Shown piece by piece: positions 1-5,423 of a stretch of DNA of 5,448 nucleotides. Position 1 is the first letter of the stretch; every line of letters starts with the position of its first letter. A program made the position numbers and the translations under genes. Origin of the DNA: CAYLPU01 sp964385635. GTDB lineage: Bacteria; Chloroflexota; Anaerolineae; B4-G1. The DNA is taken from positions 1 through 5,448 of the forward strand of contig CAYLPU010000170.1 of assembly GCA_964385635.1 (NCBI GenBank), written 5' to 3'. Below the pieces are notes generated by a model that saw only the letters and a list, made by a program, of their open reading frames with translations, did no database searches and was not told the origin of the DNA.

Positions 1-39
1 TGGGGCCGCAAACTGCCCCCGTAAAAAAGGCGACACCTC

Positions 40-273
40 TTGACTAACTCACCGATGCTTGCTGGATTGGGGTTGCAACCTGTCGAGACTAACCAATATG
101 ACCCAAACGTCGTAGCCGGAGCCGTGATTTCGCAGGACCCGCCGGCTGGCTCGAGGATGAAGCCGTGCCAGGGGGATGTGATCATAGTGATTAGCCTGGG
201 ACCGATGCCTACGCTTTCACCTACCCCCGTGCCGACCAATACACCCGAACCGACGGAGACGCCCACAACCTAG
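40..273 (+). CDS. C-terminal fragment of a PASTA-domain protein with Thr/Pro-rich tail
   Basis: The frame encodes one PASTA-like repeat followed by a low-complexity tail. The segment AGAVISQDPPAGSRMKP and the strand ending VIIVISLGP match the second half of PASTA domains, which bind peptidoglycan or muropeptides in Ser/Thr kinases and penicillin-binding proteins. The last 22 residues are rich in Thr and Pro, a common linker type in Chloroflexota surface proteins. The first half of the domain (the usual VPDVVG-type opening) is absent. An in-frame TAA lies at 22-24, and the only available start is a TTG at 40 without a convincing ribosome site. I therefore read this as the end of a longer gene that continues out of the window through a frameshift or decay, possibly near the A-run at 23-28. 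No catalytic domain is visible. The PASTA call is fairly sure; the status (intact or pseudogene) is not. Confidence 0.55.
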   Translation: MTNSPMLAGLGLQPVETNQYDPNVVAGAVISQDPPAGSRMKPCQGDVIIVISLGPMPTLSPTPVPTNTPEPTETPTT

Positions 274-446
274 CTCGAGGCTGTTACCTACTACTCTAAC
301 CCAAACCCGACGCGCGCCCTTCGGGTACCCCTTCAACTCGCTCAGAGCGGGGCTCAGGACAGACCCAGTCGAGTCCTGACCAAATGACGTAGCTGCGCCA
401 TCAAACGCAGGTGAGAGAACTTCCCAGGCGTTTTAGTTTTCCTCCG
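274..446. other. Gene-free stretch with clustered palindromes
   Basis: No convincing gene lies between the PASTA fragment and the SRPBCC gene. The stretch holds an 8-bp palindrome GGGTACCC (323-330), a small hairpin CGCT-CAG-AGCG (339-349), and a 7-bp stem TCAGGAC (354-360) with GTCCTGA (373-379). Inside the last loop, GAC and GTC can add three pairs. No T-run follows, so this is not a classical terminator. The segment 328-344 (CCCTTCAACTCGCTCAG) resembles a short dispersed intergenic repeat I recall from many bacterial genomes, but I cannot verify that here. Confidence 0.3.
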
Positions 447-476
447 ACCGTTCACCTCCCAAATCTGACCGTTCGC
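447..476 (+). promoter_or_regulatory. Candidate LytTR regulator binding site, two 9-bp direct repeats
   Basis: Two direct repeats, ACCGTTCAC (447-455) and ACCGTTCGC (468-476), are separated by exactly 12 bp, so they are 21 bp (two helical turns) apart and on one face of the DNA. Each fits 8 of 9 positions of the LytTR-domain consensus [TA][AC][CA]GTTN[AG][TG]. The 9-12-9 spacing is that of AgrA-type sites. The wider 13-mers, 444-456 and 465-477, agree at 11 positions. The downstream repeat ends 10 bp before the -35 element at 487, a position typical for an activator. A LytTR regulator is encoded at 2650-3423, so it is the natural candidate to bind here. Binding itself is inference. Confidence 0.6.
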
Positions 477-486
477 CGCGAAATCG

Positions 487-515
487 TTGCCTCCTGCCCT
501 ACATTCTGTTATCAT
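487..515 (+). promoter_or_regulatory. Sigma70-like promoter of the SRPBCC gene
   Basis: TTGCCT (487-492, 4/6 match to the -35 consensus) and TATCAT (510-515, 5/6 match to the -10 consensus) are 17 bp apart. Transcription would start near 522, about 40 nt before the ATG at 562. The weak -35 fits a promoter helped by an activator at the direct repeats just upstream. Confidence 0.5.
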
Positions 516-561
516 AGGGGAGAGTGAATTGTTACTCCGATCCTACGACAAGGGGGACATT

Positions 562-1011
562 ATGGCTACAGTGACCGAATCCGTGTGGCTGAACGCGAAG
601 CCGGAGGAGATCTGGCCGTTCCTCGTCGAGCCGGACAAGAAGCTGCAGTGGCTGACGGAACTCCACGAGCAGGAGTGGCTCGACGAAGGCCCGGTTGGCG
701 TCGGGACGCGCTTCTACGTCGAGAAAGAGATCAGGGGACAGGTGCGCCGTTACGACTGCGTGATCGAGCGATTGGAAGAGAACCGCCGCTTCGATTTCAC
801 CGCAGAGGCCCCCGGCTTCTCCATCGTGAAGGCCGAATAGGAGCTCGTCCCGGAAGGCGGGGGCTGCCAGTTCACCATGCGGGAGCAGATCAACGCGCAG
901 AAGGCCAACTGGCTCGTGGACAGGCTGTTCGTGCCGCCCAGCGCACGCCGGGCGGTTCGCGGTTTTCAGGCCCAGTTGAAACGCCTCGTGGAGAAGCATA
1001 CGGGCCAGTGA
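562..1011 (+). pseudogene. SRPBCC/START-like small-ligand-binding protein interrupted by in-frame TAG
   Basis: Starting at ATG 562 with AGGGGG at 551-556 as ribosome site, the frame gives 92 residues, a TAG at 838-840, then 56 more residues to TGA at 1009-1011. Read through the TAG, it is a 149-codon protein of normal length for the SRPBCC (polyketide cyclase/dehydrase, START-like) superfamily. It opens with a strand (residues 2-10), then the helix NAKPEEIWPFLVEPD and W-containing segment typical of the fold. The GPVGVGTRF turn follows, and LVPEGGGCQFTMRE, a standard strand pair, comes directly after the stop. The C-terminal amphipathic helix (about 122-146) lies wholly after the TAG. The family binds hydrophobic ligands in a cavity capped by that helix, so a protein ending at residue 92 should not fold. 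Family members often have Tyr near this point (TAY to TAG is one change). This could be a nonsense mutation, a sequencing error or readthrough. The ligand is unknown. It sits just upstream of the kinase promoter. Confidence 0.75.
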
Positions 1012-1032
1012 AATCGCTGCCGGAAATTCGAT

Positions 1033-1061
1033 TTGACATCGCCTGCGCTTTTGCATAAGAT
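1033..1061 (+). promoter_or_regulatory. Sigma70-like promoter of the kinase-S23-regulator operon
   Basis: A perfect -35 TTGACA (1033-1038) is followed after 17 bp by TAAGAT (1056-1061, 4/6 match to the -10). It lies in the 81-bp gap between the SRPBCC stop and the kinase ATG at 1093, giving a leader of about 25 nt. The kinase operon can thus be expressed apart from the SRPBCC gene. The TTG at 1033 that would extend the kinase frame by 20 codons is part of this -35 box, which argues against it as start codon. Confidence 0.6.
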
Positions 1062-1092
1062 AGGGCCACCGCGTGAAATCCAGGGGAAGGCA

Positions 1093-2127
1093 ATGACGGA
1101 GCAGAAAGCAAGCGGGCCCAAGCGCATCATCGTGCGCATATTGACAGAGATTGTTTTGCCTGCCATCGCCTTCGGCCTGGGGGTGGGTTTCGCAACTGGG
1201 AACTATCCGGTTTCATTCATCACCGGCTTGGCGATCAGCGGCACGATCTACGTCCTCTACAAATTGGACCAGACATTCCTTCACCCCCGATTGGCGAACC
1301 TGCCCCGCGACTGGCAGTTGGGCCTGGAGATCACCTCCTCGTTGCTTGAACATATCCTGGGCGCGCTGCTGGGCCTGTTCATCTGCGGCCGCATCTTCGG
1401 CTTCGTCGTCGAACCCACCATAGCCTGGTTCACCATATGGATGATCTTCATCGGGTTCCTGGTCGTCCACTCTGCCGGCTACGCGCTGCGCTTCTACCGC
1501 GAATTGAGGGAGAAGGAACTGCTGGAGAAGCAACTGCGGGCGCTGGCGACCCAGGCAGAACTGAAGGCACTCAAGGCGCAGATCAACCCCCACTTCCTCT
1601 TCAACACGCTGAACACCATCGCTCAACTGGTCCACTCCGACACTGCGCAGGCCGAGGCGACGATCGAGCGGCTGGCCGAGATGTTTCGCTACGTGCTGGC
1701 CGGCAGCGAGCGGGGACTGGTGCCGCTGGAGGAGGAATTGTCCTTCCTGGACGGCTACCTGGAGATTGAGCGGGCACGTTTCGGCGAGCGGCTGCGGGTC
1801 ACTCGTGAGGTCGCCCCGGAGGCCTTGGACGTGCCCGTGCCCAGCCTGATCCTCCAGCCGCTGGTGGAAAACGTGATTCGGCACGGGCGGGGGGCCGACG
1901 GCAGCATAGACCTGAGCATCCGCGTCCAGTACCACGACGAGGTAGTGATCGCCATCGCTGACCAGGGGCCGGGGATGGACCCGCGTCACAAAGCGGGGGA
2001 AGGTCAGGGTGTCGGCCTGCGCAATGTGGATGAGCGGCTGCGCAAGACGTATGGCGACGGGTATAGCCTGGAGGCGACAGGCAACAAACCACAGGGCACT
2101 GTCGTCATGGTGCGTATACCGGTGTAA
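1093..2127 (+). CDS. LytS/YehU-type sensor histidine kinase (four-TM, His_kinase family)
   Basis: A 344-residue membrane sensor kinase that should autophosphorylate on His and pass phosphate to the LytTR regulator downstream. I chose ATG 1093, with GGGGA/AAGG at 1083-1090 before it, because the longer TTG start overlaps the promoter. Four hydrophobic segments lie at about residues 17-35, 40-57, 83-105 and 109-131. A charged coiled-coil-like linker (about 132-163) leads to the phosphoacceptor motif INPHFLFNTLN with His167, diagnostic of the LytS/YpdA/YehU His_kinase family. The ATPase core follows: N box LILQPLVENVIRHG (about 252-265, Asn260), DQGPGM (290-295) and GVGLRNV (306-312). There is no GAF domain or large extracellular sensor, so the stimulus is probably sensed in the membrane; it cannot be read from the sequence. 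All catalytic motifs look intact. The stop codon lies directly before a GT-rich repeat array that separates the kinase from its regulator. Confidence 0.93.
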   Translation: MTEQKASGPKRIIVRILTEIVLPAIAFGLGVGFATGNYPVSFITGLAISGTIYVLYKLDQTFLHPRLANLPRDWQLGLEITSSLLEHILGALLGLFICGRIFGFVVEPTIAWFTIWMIFIGFLVVHSAGYALRFYRELREKELLEKQLRALATQAELKALKAQINPHFLFNTLNTIAQLVHSDTAQAEATIERLAEMFRYVLAGSERGLVPLEEELSFLDGYLEIERARFGERLRVTREVAPEALDVPVPSLILQPLVENVIRHGRGADGSIDLSIRVQYHDEVVIAIADQGPGMDPRHKAGEGQGVGLRNVDERLRKTYGDGYSLEATGNKPQGTVVMVRIPV

Positions 2128-2130
2128 GAG

Positions 2131-2186
2131 TGTGGGAGTATGGGAGTATGGGAGTGTGGGAGTGTGGGAGTGTGGGAGTGTGGGAG
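2131..2186 (+). repeat. Seven tandem 8-bp units T(G/A)TGGGAG, left arm of the S23 cassette
   Basis: Seven uninterrupted units run from 2131 to 2186: one TGTGGGAG, two TATGGGAG, then four TGTGGGAG, preceded by a partial GAG at 2128-2130. The array begins right after the kinase TAA (2125-2127). Units 3-5 with the preceding GAG (2144-2170) are complementary at 25 of 27 positions to 2602-2628, and the last three units can pair in a shifted register using G-U pairs. The last unit supplies the GGAGG ribosome site of the next gene. Seven GGG runs with 5-nt spacers also satisfy the G-quadruplex pattern. Confidence 0.95.
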
Positions 2187-2187
2187 G
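2183..2187 (+). promoter_or_regulatory. Shine-Dalgarno GGAGG formed by the last repeat unit
   Basis: GGAGG (2183-2187) sits 7 nt before the ATG at 2195 and is a near-perfect ribosome site. Four of its five bases belong to the seventh tandem unit. Folding of the array, either with the distal arm or as a G-quadruplex, could hide it, so translation of the four-helix gene may depend on RNA structure. The control is inference; the site and its overlap with the repeat are visible. Confidence 0.75.
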
Positions 2188-2194
2188 TGTATAG

Positions 2195-2647
2195 ATGGCT
2201 CTTGTGAAGCATTTTAAGGAATTGCGGGTGTATCAGCAGGCGTTTGCGGCGGCATCGCGCATCTACAGGTTGTCGAAATGCTGGCCAGTCGAAGAGCGTT
2301 ACTCTCTCACCGACCAGATTCGCCGCTCCTCCCGGTCAGTCTGCGCTAACATAGCTGAGGCCTGGCGCAAGCGCCGCTACCCGGCCCACTTTGTCAGCAA
2401 ACTGAGCGATTCTGATAGCGAAGCCGCCGAGACCCAGGTCTGGCTGGACTTTGCCCTGGATTGCGGCTACATCAACCAAGAGGATCACGATTCTCTGTAC
2501 GCCGCCTATGAGAACATCGTCGGTGGACTGGTAAAGATGATGGCGAACCCCAACGCCTGGTGCGGCCCATCGAAGTTGCGCGAACCCTCCGCCCCCTACG
2601 ACCCCCACACTCCCACACCCCCATACTCTGACACAAATGAGGAATGA
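2195..2647 (+). CDS. Four-helix-bundle protein, S23 / 23S rRNA intervening-sequence family
   Basis: A 150-residue protein of the S23 family, first known from ORFs in intervening sequences of 23S rRNA genes and related to the Avd accessory protein of diversity-generating retroelements. Hallmarks are FKELRVYQQA (7-16), YSLTDQIRRSSRSV with ANIAEAW (36-57), HF..KL (65-70), E..ET..WL (76-84), and LYAAYENIVGGLVKMM (101-116). These give four helices; known members form pentamers. The biochemical role is unknown, although nucleic-acid binding is often suggested. ATG 2195 is fixed by GGAGG 7 nt upstream. The family core ends near residue 120. Residues 124-150 are a Pro-rich tail, and about 137-145 are encoded by the complementary repeat arm, so the tail appears acquired from the repeat. 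The gene lies between a kinase and its regulator, unrelated to either by family. The stop overlaps a possible ATG of the regulator at 2644. No reverse transcriptase or variable repeat is in the window. Confidence 0.9.
   Translation: MALVKHFKELRVYQQAFAAASRIYRLSKCWPVEERYSLTDQIRRSSRSVCANIAEAWRKRRYPAHFVSKLSDSDSEAAETQVWLDFALDCGYINQEDHDSLYAAYENIVGGLVKMMANPNAWCGPSKLREPSAPYDPHTPTPPYSDTNEE
2602..2628 (+). repeat. Right arm of the S23 cassette, inverted copy of the 8-bp repeats
   Basis: The reverse complement of this 27-nt C-rich segment reads GAG, TATGGGGG, TGTGGGAG, TGTGGGGG, so it is three units of the upstream array in inverted orientation. It pairs with 2144-2170 at 25 of 27 positions, both mismatches being A-C. 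The arms are 431 bp apart and enclose most of the S23 gene. The right arm lies inside the 3' end of that gene and about 20 bp before the regulator start. In RNA this would be a stem of more than two helical turns, long enough for RNase III in principle. Confidence 0.9.
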
Positions 2648-2649
2648 AC

Positions 2650-3423
2650 ATGCCAATGCGCGTGCTAATCGTTGACGACGAACTCCCAGCGCGGGAGAGG
2701 CTCAAGCGGCTCCTTGCTGACATCGAAGGAGTAGGGCTTATCGGCGAGGCTGAGGGCGGCGTCCAGGCGGTGGAGATGATCGAGAGGGAGAGGCCCGACC
2801 TGGTGCTTCTCGACATCCAGATGCCGGGGCTCGGTGGCTTCGGGGTCATTGAGGCACTGGCGAACCCACCGCCCATCATCTTCGTCACGGCCTACGACGA
2901 GTACGCCATCCGTGCCTTCGAGGTCAACGCGCTGGATTACCTGCTCAAGCCCTTCAGCCGGGAGCGGCTGGAAAAGGCAATCCGCCGCGCCCAGGAGGCA
3001 CAGGCCGAGGAGCGGGACCTTGGCGTGAGCCCCGCCGAACGCTTTGCGACGCGGCTCGGCCCGCTGCTGGAGAGCCTGACCGCCCAGGGCCACTACCTGA
3101 CCCGGCTGGCGGCGCGCGACCGCGACCGCATCCGCGTGCTGGACGTGAACGAGGTGGATTGGATCGGTGTTGAAGGGGAGCAGGTGATGGTCCACGTAGA
3201 GGACCGGGCCTATCCCATCCGCCGCACGCTGGCCGAACTGGTGGCACGGCTGAACCCGGCCCACTTCTTCCGCACCCACCGCTCTGCCATCGTCAACCTG
3301 GATCGAGTGAAAGAAGTCATCCCCTGGTTCAAAGGGAGCCACAAACTGCGGCTGACCACGGGCGCGGAGGTAGAGCTAAGCCGAGCACAGGCGCGGGCGC
3401 TGCGCCGAATCCTGGAGTGGTAG
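2650..3423 (+). CDS. LytR/AlgR-type response regulator (REC-LytTR)
   Basis: A 257-residue transcription regulator, the expected partner of the LytS-type kinase. The receiver domain (about 3-118) shows VLIVDDE, phosphoacceptor Asp55 in LVLLDIQMPG, Thr80 in FVTAYDEYAI and Lys100 in DYLLKPF. The LytTR DNA-binding domain (about 146-255) shows the strand VDWIGVEGEQVMVHV, then FFRTHRSAIVNLDRV and GSHKLRLTTGAEVELSR, all typical. Three ATGs (2644, 2650, 2656) are possible. GAGG at 2639-2642 is 7 nt from 2650 but only 1 nt from 2644, so I prefer 2650; starting at 2644 would create an ATGA overlap with the S23 stop. The gene is probably co-transcribed with the kinase and S23 gene and ends before a strong hairpin at 3532. 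LytTR regulators bind paired 9-bp direct repeats, and such a pair occurs at 447-476. The domain is complete, with no missing key residue. Confidence 0.94.
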   Translation: MPMRVLIVDDELPARERLKRLLADIEGVGLIGEAEGGVQAVEMIERERPDLVLLDIQMPGLGGFGVIEALANPPPIIFVTAYDEYAIRAFEVNALDYLLKPFSRERLEKAIRRAQEAQAEERDLGVSPAERFATRLGPLLESLTAQGHYLTRLAARDRDRIRVLDVNEVDWIGVEGEQVMVHVEDRAYPIRRTLAELVARLNPAHFFRTHRSAIVNLDRVKEVIPWFKGSHKLRLTTGAEVELSRAQARALRRILEW

Positions 3424-3531
3424 CCTAACTGCTCATCCTCCCATCCGACCGCTGGCCGCATTGGGCTTGATCAGCGGCGAGGCAGGTCGTTGTGGTGTCT
3501 TAGTTCACGCTTACCTCCAGCAGATATGCAA

Positions 3532-3569
3532 ACGCGGCAGGACGGCGACAATCGTCCTGCCGCGTCTTT
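3532..3569 (+). terminator. Strong hairpin terminator, possibly bidirectional
   Basis: A perfect 13-bp GC-rich stem pairs ACGCGGCAGGACG (3532-3544) with 3553-3565, with an 8-nt loop, followed by TCTTTC. The T-run is short. The element lies 109 bp after the regulator stop and 22 bp beyond the end of the minus-strand gene fragment (3591), so it sits between convergent genes and could serve both strands. A weaker 6-bp hairpin CCGCTG/CAGCGG at 3449-3477 precedes it; nothing else is evident in 3424-3531. Confidence 0.75.
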
Positions 3570-3590
3570 CAGACTGAAGTTGTCTCGTGC

Positions 3591-3854
3591 CTACACCAGA
3601 GTTTCCAGTATCCTCAGCACAGCCAGGCGTTCCAGCGCCTCGCGCGGCGTGACCCTGGGGTGCGCGGGGTCACACGCGGCGATCAGCGCCTGCACCGCTC
3701 TGGACGGTACGCGACTGCCCACCCGAACGGTGGCCTTGCTCCAGTCCAGGTGGTACTCGTGCTGGCCCCTCTCTTTGGATGTGATTGTGACGTCCGAGAG
3801 CGGGATCGCCTCCAGCCAGATCAGTGGGAATTCTCGTAGCAGAACAGAGAGCAA
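3591..3854 (-). pseudogene. C-terminal gene fragment, possibly Gfo/Idh/MocA-type oxidoreductase
   Basis: The minus-strand frame reads 87 residues to a TAG at 3591-3593 and has strong G/C preference at third codon positions, like the intact genes here, which supports real coding. The middle LREFPLIWLEA followed by ITSKERGQHEYHLDW, and the end RAVQALIAACDP..PRVTPREALERLAVL, resemble the last part of Gfo/Idh/MocA dehydrogenases, where a strand precedes a final helix with an EAL..L.VL pattern. The N-terminal NAD(P)-binding domain is missing. The only start is a TTG at 3854, with an in-frame TAA 6 bases further upstream. The break falls beside the transposase remnant on the plus strand, so insertion and deletion probably removed the front of this gene. 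The family call is weak; the reading as a truncated gene end is more secure. Confidence 0.4.
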
Positions 3855-3977
3855 AATCGCTTAGAGAAGCCGTCAGGCCTGTCTAACGCCAAGCGACCCG
3901 CAGCGAGTGGGGTTGATGAACTGGCCCAACGCCTTAGACGGGCTCTGAGGGGCCTTAGAGGCGCTCAGAACTGCTAC

Positions 3978-4109
3978 GATTCCCCTCAGTTGATCGGGGT
4001 TGTAAACGAGAGGATGCAGTACTATAATGAGGAGCGGCGGCACTCGAGCATTGGCTACCTGCCACCCCTTACCTTTATTGAGTGGGTGCGCTCTGGCCGT
4101 GAGGGGTGA
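3978..4109 (+). pseudogene. C-terminal remnant of an IS3-like (rve-type) transposase
   Basis: In the frame ending at TGA 4107-4109 the translation contains VNERMQYYNEERRHSSIGYL and then PPLTFIEW. This is the typical end of DDE integrase-core transposases of the IS3/IS481 type, where YNxxRxHSSLGYxxP follows the last catalytic region. The frame stays open upstream to 3840, but residues encoded before about 3978 (Ala/Arg-rich) do not resemble the family. The DDE catalytic core is absent, so the gene is only a remnant. It lies between the truncated minus-strand gene and a possible IS right end at 4188-4213, consistent with an insertion sequence whose left portion was deleted together with part of its neighbour. 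Confidence 0.7.
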
Positions 4110-4187
4110 GCACGGGCTCCACGACGACGCCCTTGCTTCCTCATTCGGATCATACGCCGAGAGGATCACAATAAACACAGTTCAACA

Positions 4188-4213
4188 TGGTGCAACTTTT
4201 GGGGACAACCCCA
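4188..4213. mobile_element. Possible right end of the decayed IS3-like element
   Basis: The segment begins TGGTGCAACTTTTGGGGAC and ends in CCCCA. A terminal CA and an AACTTTTGGGG core recall IS3-family right ends, and the segment lies 79 bp after the transposase stop. TGGGG-ACAA-CCCCA within it (4200-4213) is also a small hairpin. No full matching left end is found; TGGGGTTG at 3908-3915 agrees with only the outermost 8 bases. The remaining stretch 4110-4277 shows no gene. Confidence 0.35.
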
Positions 4214-4277
4214 CAGGGCCCACCGTTGGCCCGCCCGTTGCTGCAGTTTGGATCCCGCCATTTGGCTCGGATAAAAG

Positions 4278-5423
4278 ATGATTGACTGGACAAAGCTTAA
4301 GCCCTACGAAAGGGACAAATATCGCGGTTTTGAGGAGCTCTGCTATCAGATAGCGAAGGGGCTCTATGGCTACTTGGGCCGTTTCACCTCGATTGATGAT
4401 TCTGGTGGGGGGGACGGTGTAGAATTCTATCTGACACTACCTAGTGGGGAACAATGGGGTTGGCAAGCCAAATTCTACTACCCAGATGGCAGCCTACGCG
4501 TCAGTAATCGTAAGACGAGCATCAAGAAATCGTTACAGAGAGCTTGTGATGAGCATCCTCAACTTACAACGTGGTTCCTGTGCCTGCCCAGAAACCTCAC
4601 GCCAGACGATCAGAAATGGTTTGACGAGAAGCTTGCTCGAACTCGATTGAACGGTCGCCCGACCGTGCCAACGGATCGTGATATTGAACTGTCCAATTGG
4701 GGCGACAGTGACTTCGTCGCCTGGGTCAGTGAACCTCGCTTCGCTGGTAAGAGACTTTTCTTCTTTGGTGAGGTGGAGTTAGGCATTGACTGGTTTCGCT
4801 CTCAGGTTGAGCGGCAAACGGTAGCCATTCGAGACAGATTCAATCCTCTTCTGCATACGGAGACCAGCGTTGACGCACGTGTTCACGGGGTGTTGGGTGA
4901 TGGGTTCTTCATTTCTCAAATCGCTCGACGAGCGGAAGATGCAAGAAGCCTACTTGAGGAGTACACAGAGGCAGTTGGTGTCCTCAGAAGCACGAAGCCT
5001 CGCCAAGTCGATTGGTTGGATGCCAAGGCCAACGCTATTGCTGCATGCCAGCCGCTCCAGAATGCCCTCGAGAATGCAGTTGCACAATTGGAGAAGGCAT
5101 CTGATCTGTTGAGTAGTCAACAGTTTGATGAGTTGCGACAGCTTGATTGGCCTCTGGTTTGGGAGCAGATGGAGCAAGCATATGACACATACCAGCAGGT
5201 GGAGGCGGCGTTTGACCCTTCACAGGTAAGGCATACTGGCAGAGACGAAAACAGAGAGTGGGCGCTACGCGAGGCTGAACGCATAGTGCGTGGCCCAGCC
5301 TGGCGAGCAGATTCTTTGATGGATGATCTTCGCGGCATATTCAGTCAGTTCGACTACATCAGTCAATCCGAGTTGCACATCTTTGGTGATGCTTGTTCAA
5401 CGACAACTATAATTACCCATTGA
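4278..5423 (+). pseudogene. N-terminal part of a Mrr-like nuclease-STAND NTPase (Avs/AVAST-like), truncated at Walker A
   Basis: The frame gives 381 residues. Residues about 15-125 look like a PD-(D/E)xK nuclease of the Mrr type: FEELCYQIAKGLYG helix (18-31), GGGDGVEF with Asp46, then WQAK with Gln63 and Lys65, the QxK variant of the catalytic motif. Residues 157-200 (FFFGEVELGIDWF, then RFNPLLHTETSVDAR) resemble the linker of Avs-type antiviral proteins, where a similar R(Y/F)xPxLxxE segment precedes the NTPase. A helical region (about 210-345) follows. The end, SELHIFGDA (364-372), matches the strand entering a P-loop, but GxGKT is replaced by CSTTTIITH and a stop. Intact relatives are usually well over 1000 residues, so sensor and ATPase parts are lost. 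The break coincides with an IS-like end at 5394. A weak GGA 6 nt upstream supports ATG 4278. Codons are less GC-rich than those of the kinase operon, suggesting transfer. Confidence 0.65.

Noticed and set aside
532..1056. Minus-strand frame opposite the broken SRPBCC gene
   Set aside because: It is uninterrupted while the plus-strand gene has a TAG, but the plus strand carries clear family motifs, a promoter and a ribosome site; the minus frame shows none.
1213..1989. Long minus-strand open frame opposite the kinase (258 codons)
   Set aside because: It is antisense to a gene with complete kinase motifs, and its His/Gln/Leu-rich translation shows no domain. It is a by-product of high-GC coding on the other strand. 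The same holds for the minus-strand frame at 2665-3342 opposite the regulator.
2131..2186. CRISPR array
   Set aside because: Units are 8 bp and contiguous with no spacers, so this is a simple tandem repeat.
2009..2194. Small frame running from the kinase end through the 8-bp repeats
   Set aside because: It translates to SVGVWE-type low-complexity repeats in a shifted frame and stops exactly at the S23 start; no independent support.
2195..2647. S23 protein as the Avd component of a diversity-generating retroelement
   Set aside because: Avd belongs to the same fold family, but no reverse transcriptase, template repeat or variable repeat is present in the window.
3908..3915. TGGGGTTG as left inverted repeat of the decayed IS
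   Set aside because: Only 8 outer bases agree with the possible right end at 4213, then agreement stops; it also lies inside the frame upstream of the transposase tail.
4222..4239. Further LytTR-like sites ACCGTTGGC and CCCGTTGCT before the Avs-like gene
   Set aside because: The second matches only 7/9, the two are 12 bp apart rather than 21, and no good promoter is placed after them. Chance is a sufficient explanation.
4027..4281. Plus-strand frame overlapping the transposase remnant
   Set aside because: It is in another frame from the clear YNEERRHSSIGYL signature and resembles nothing recognisable.
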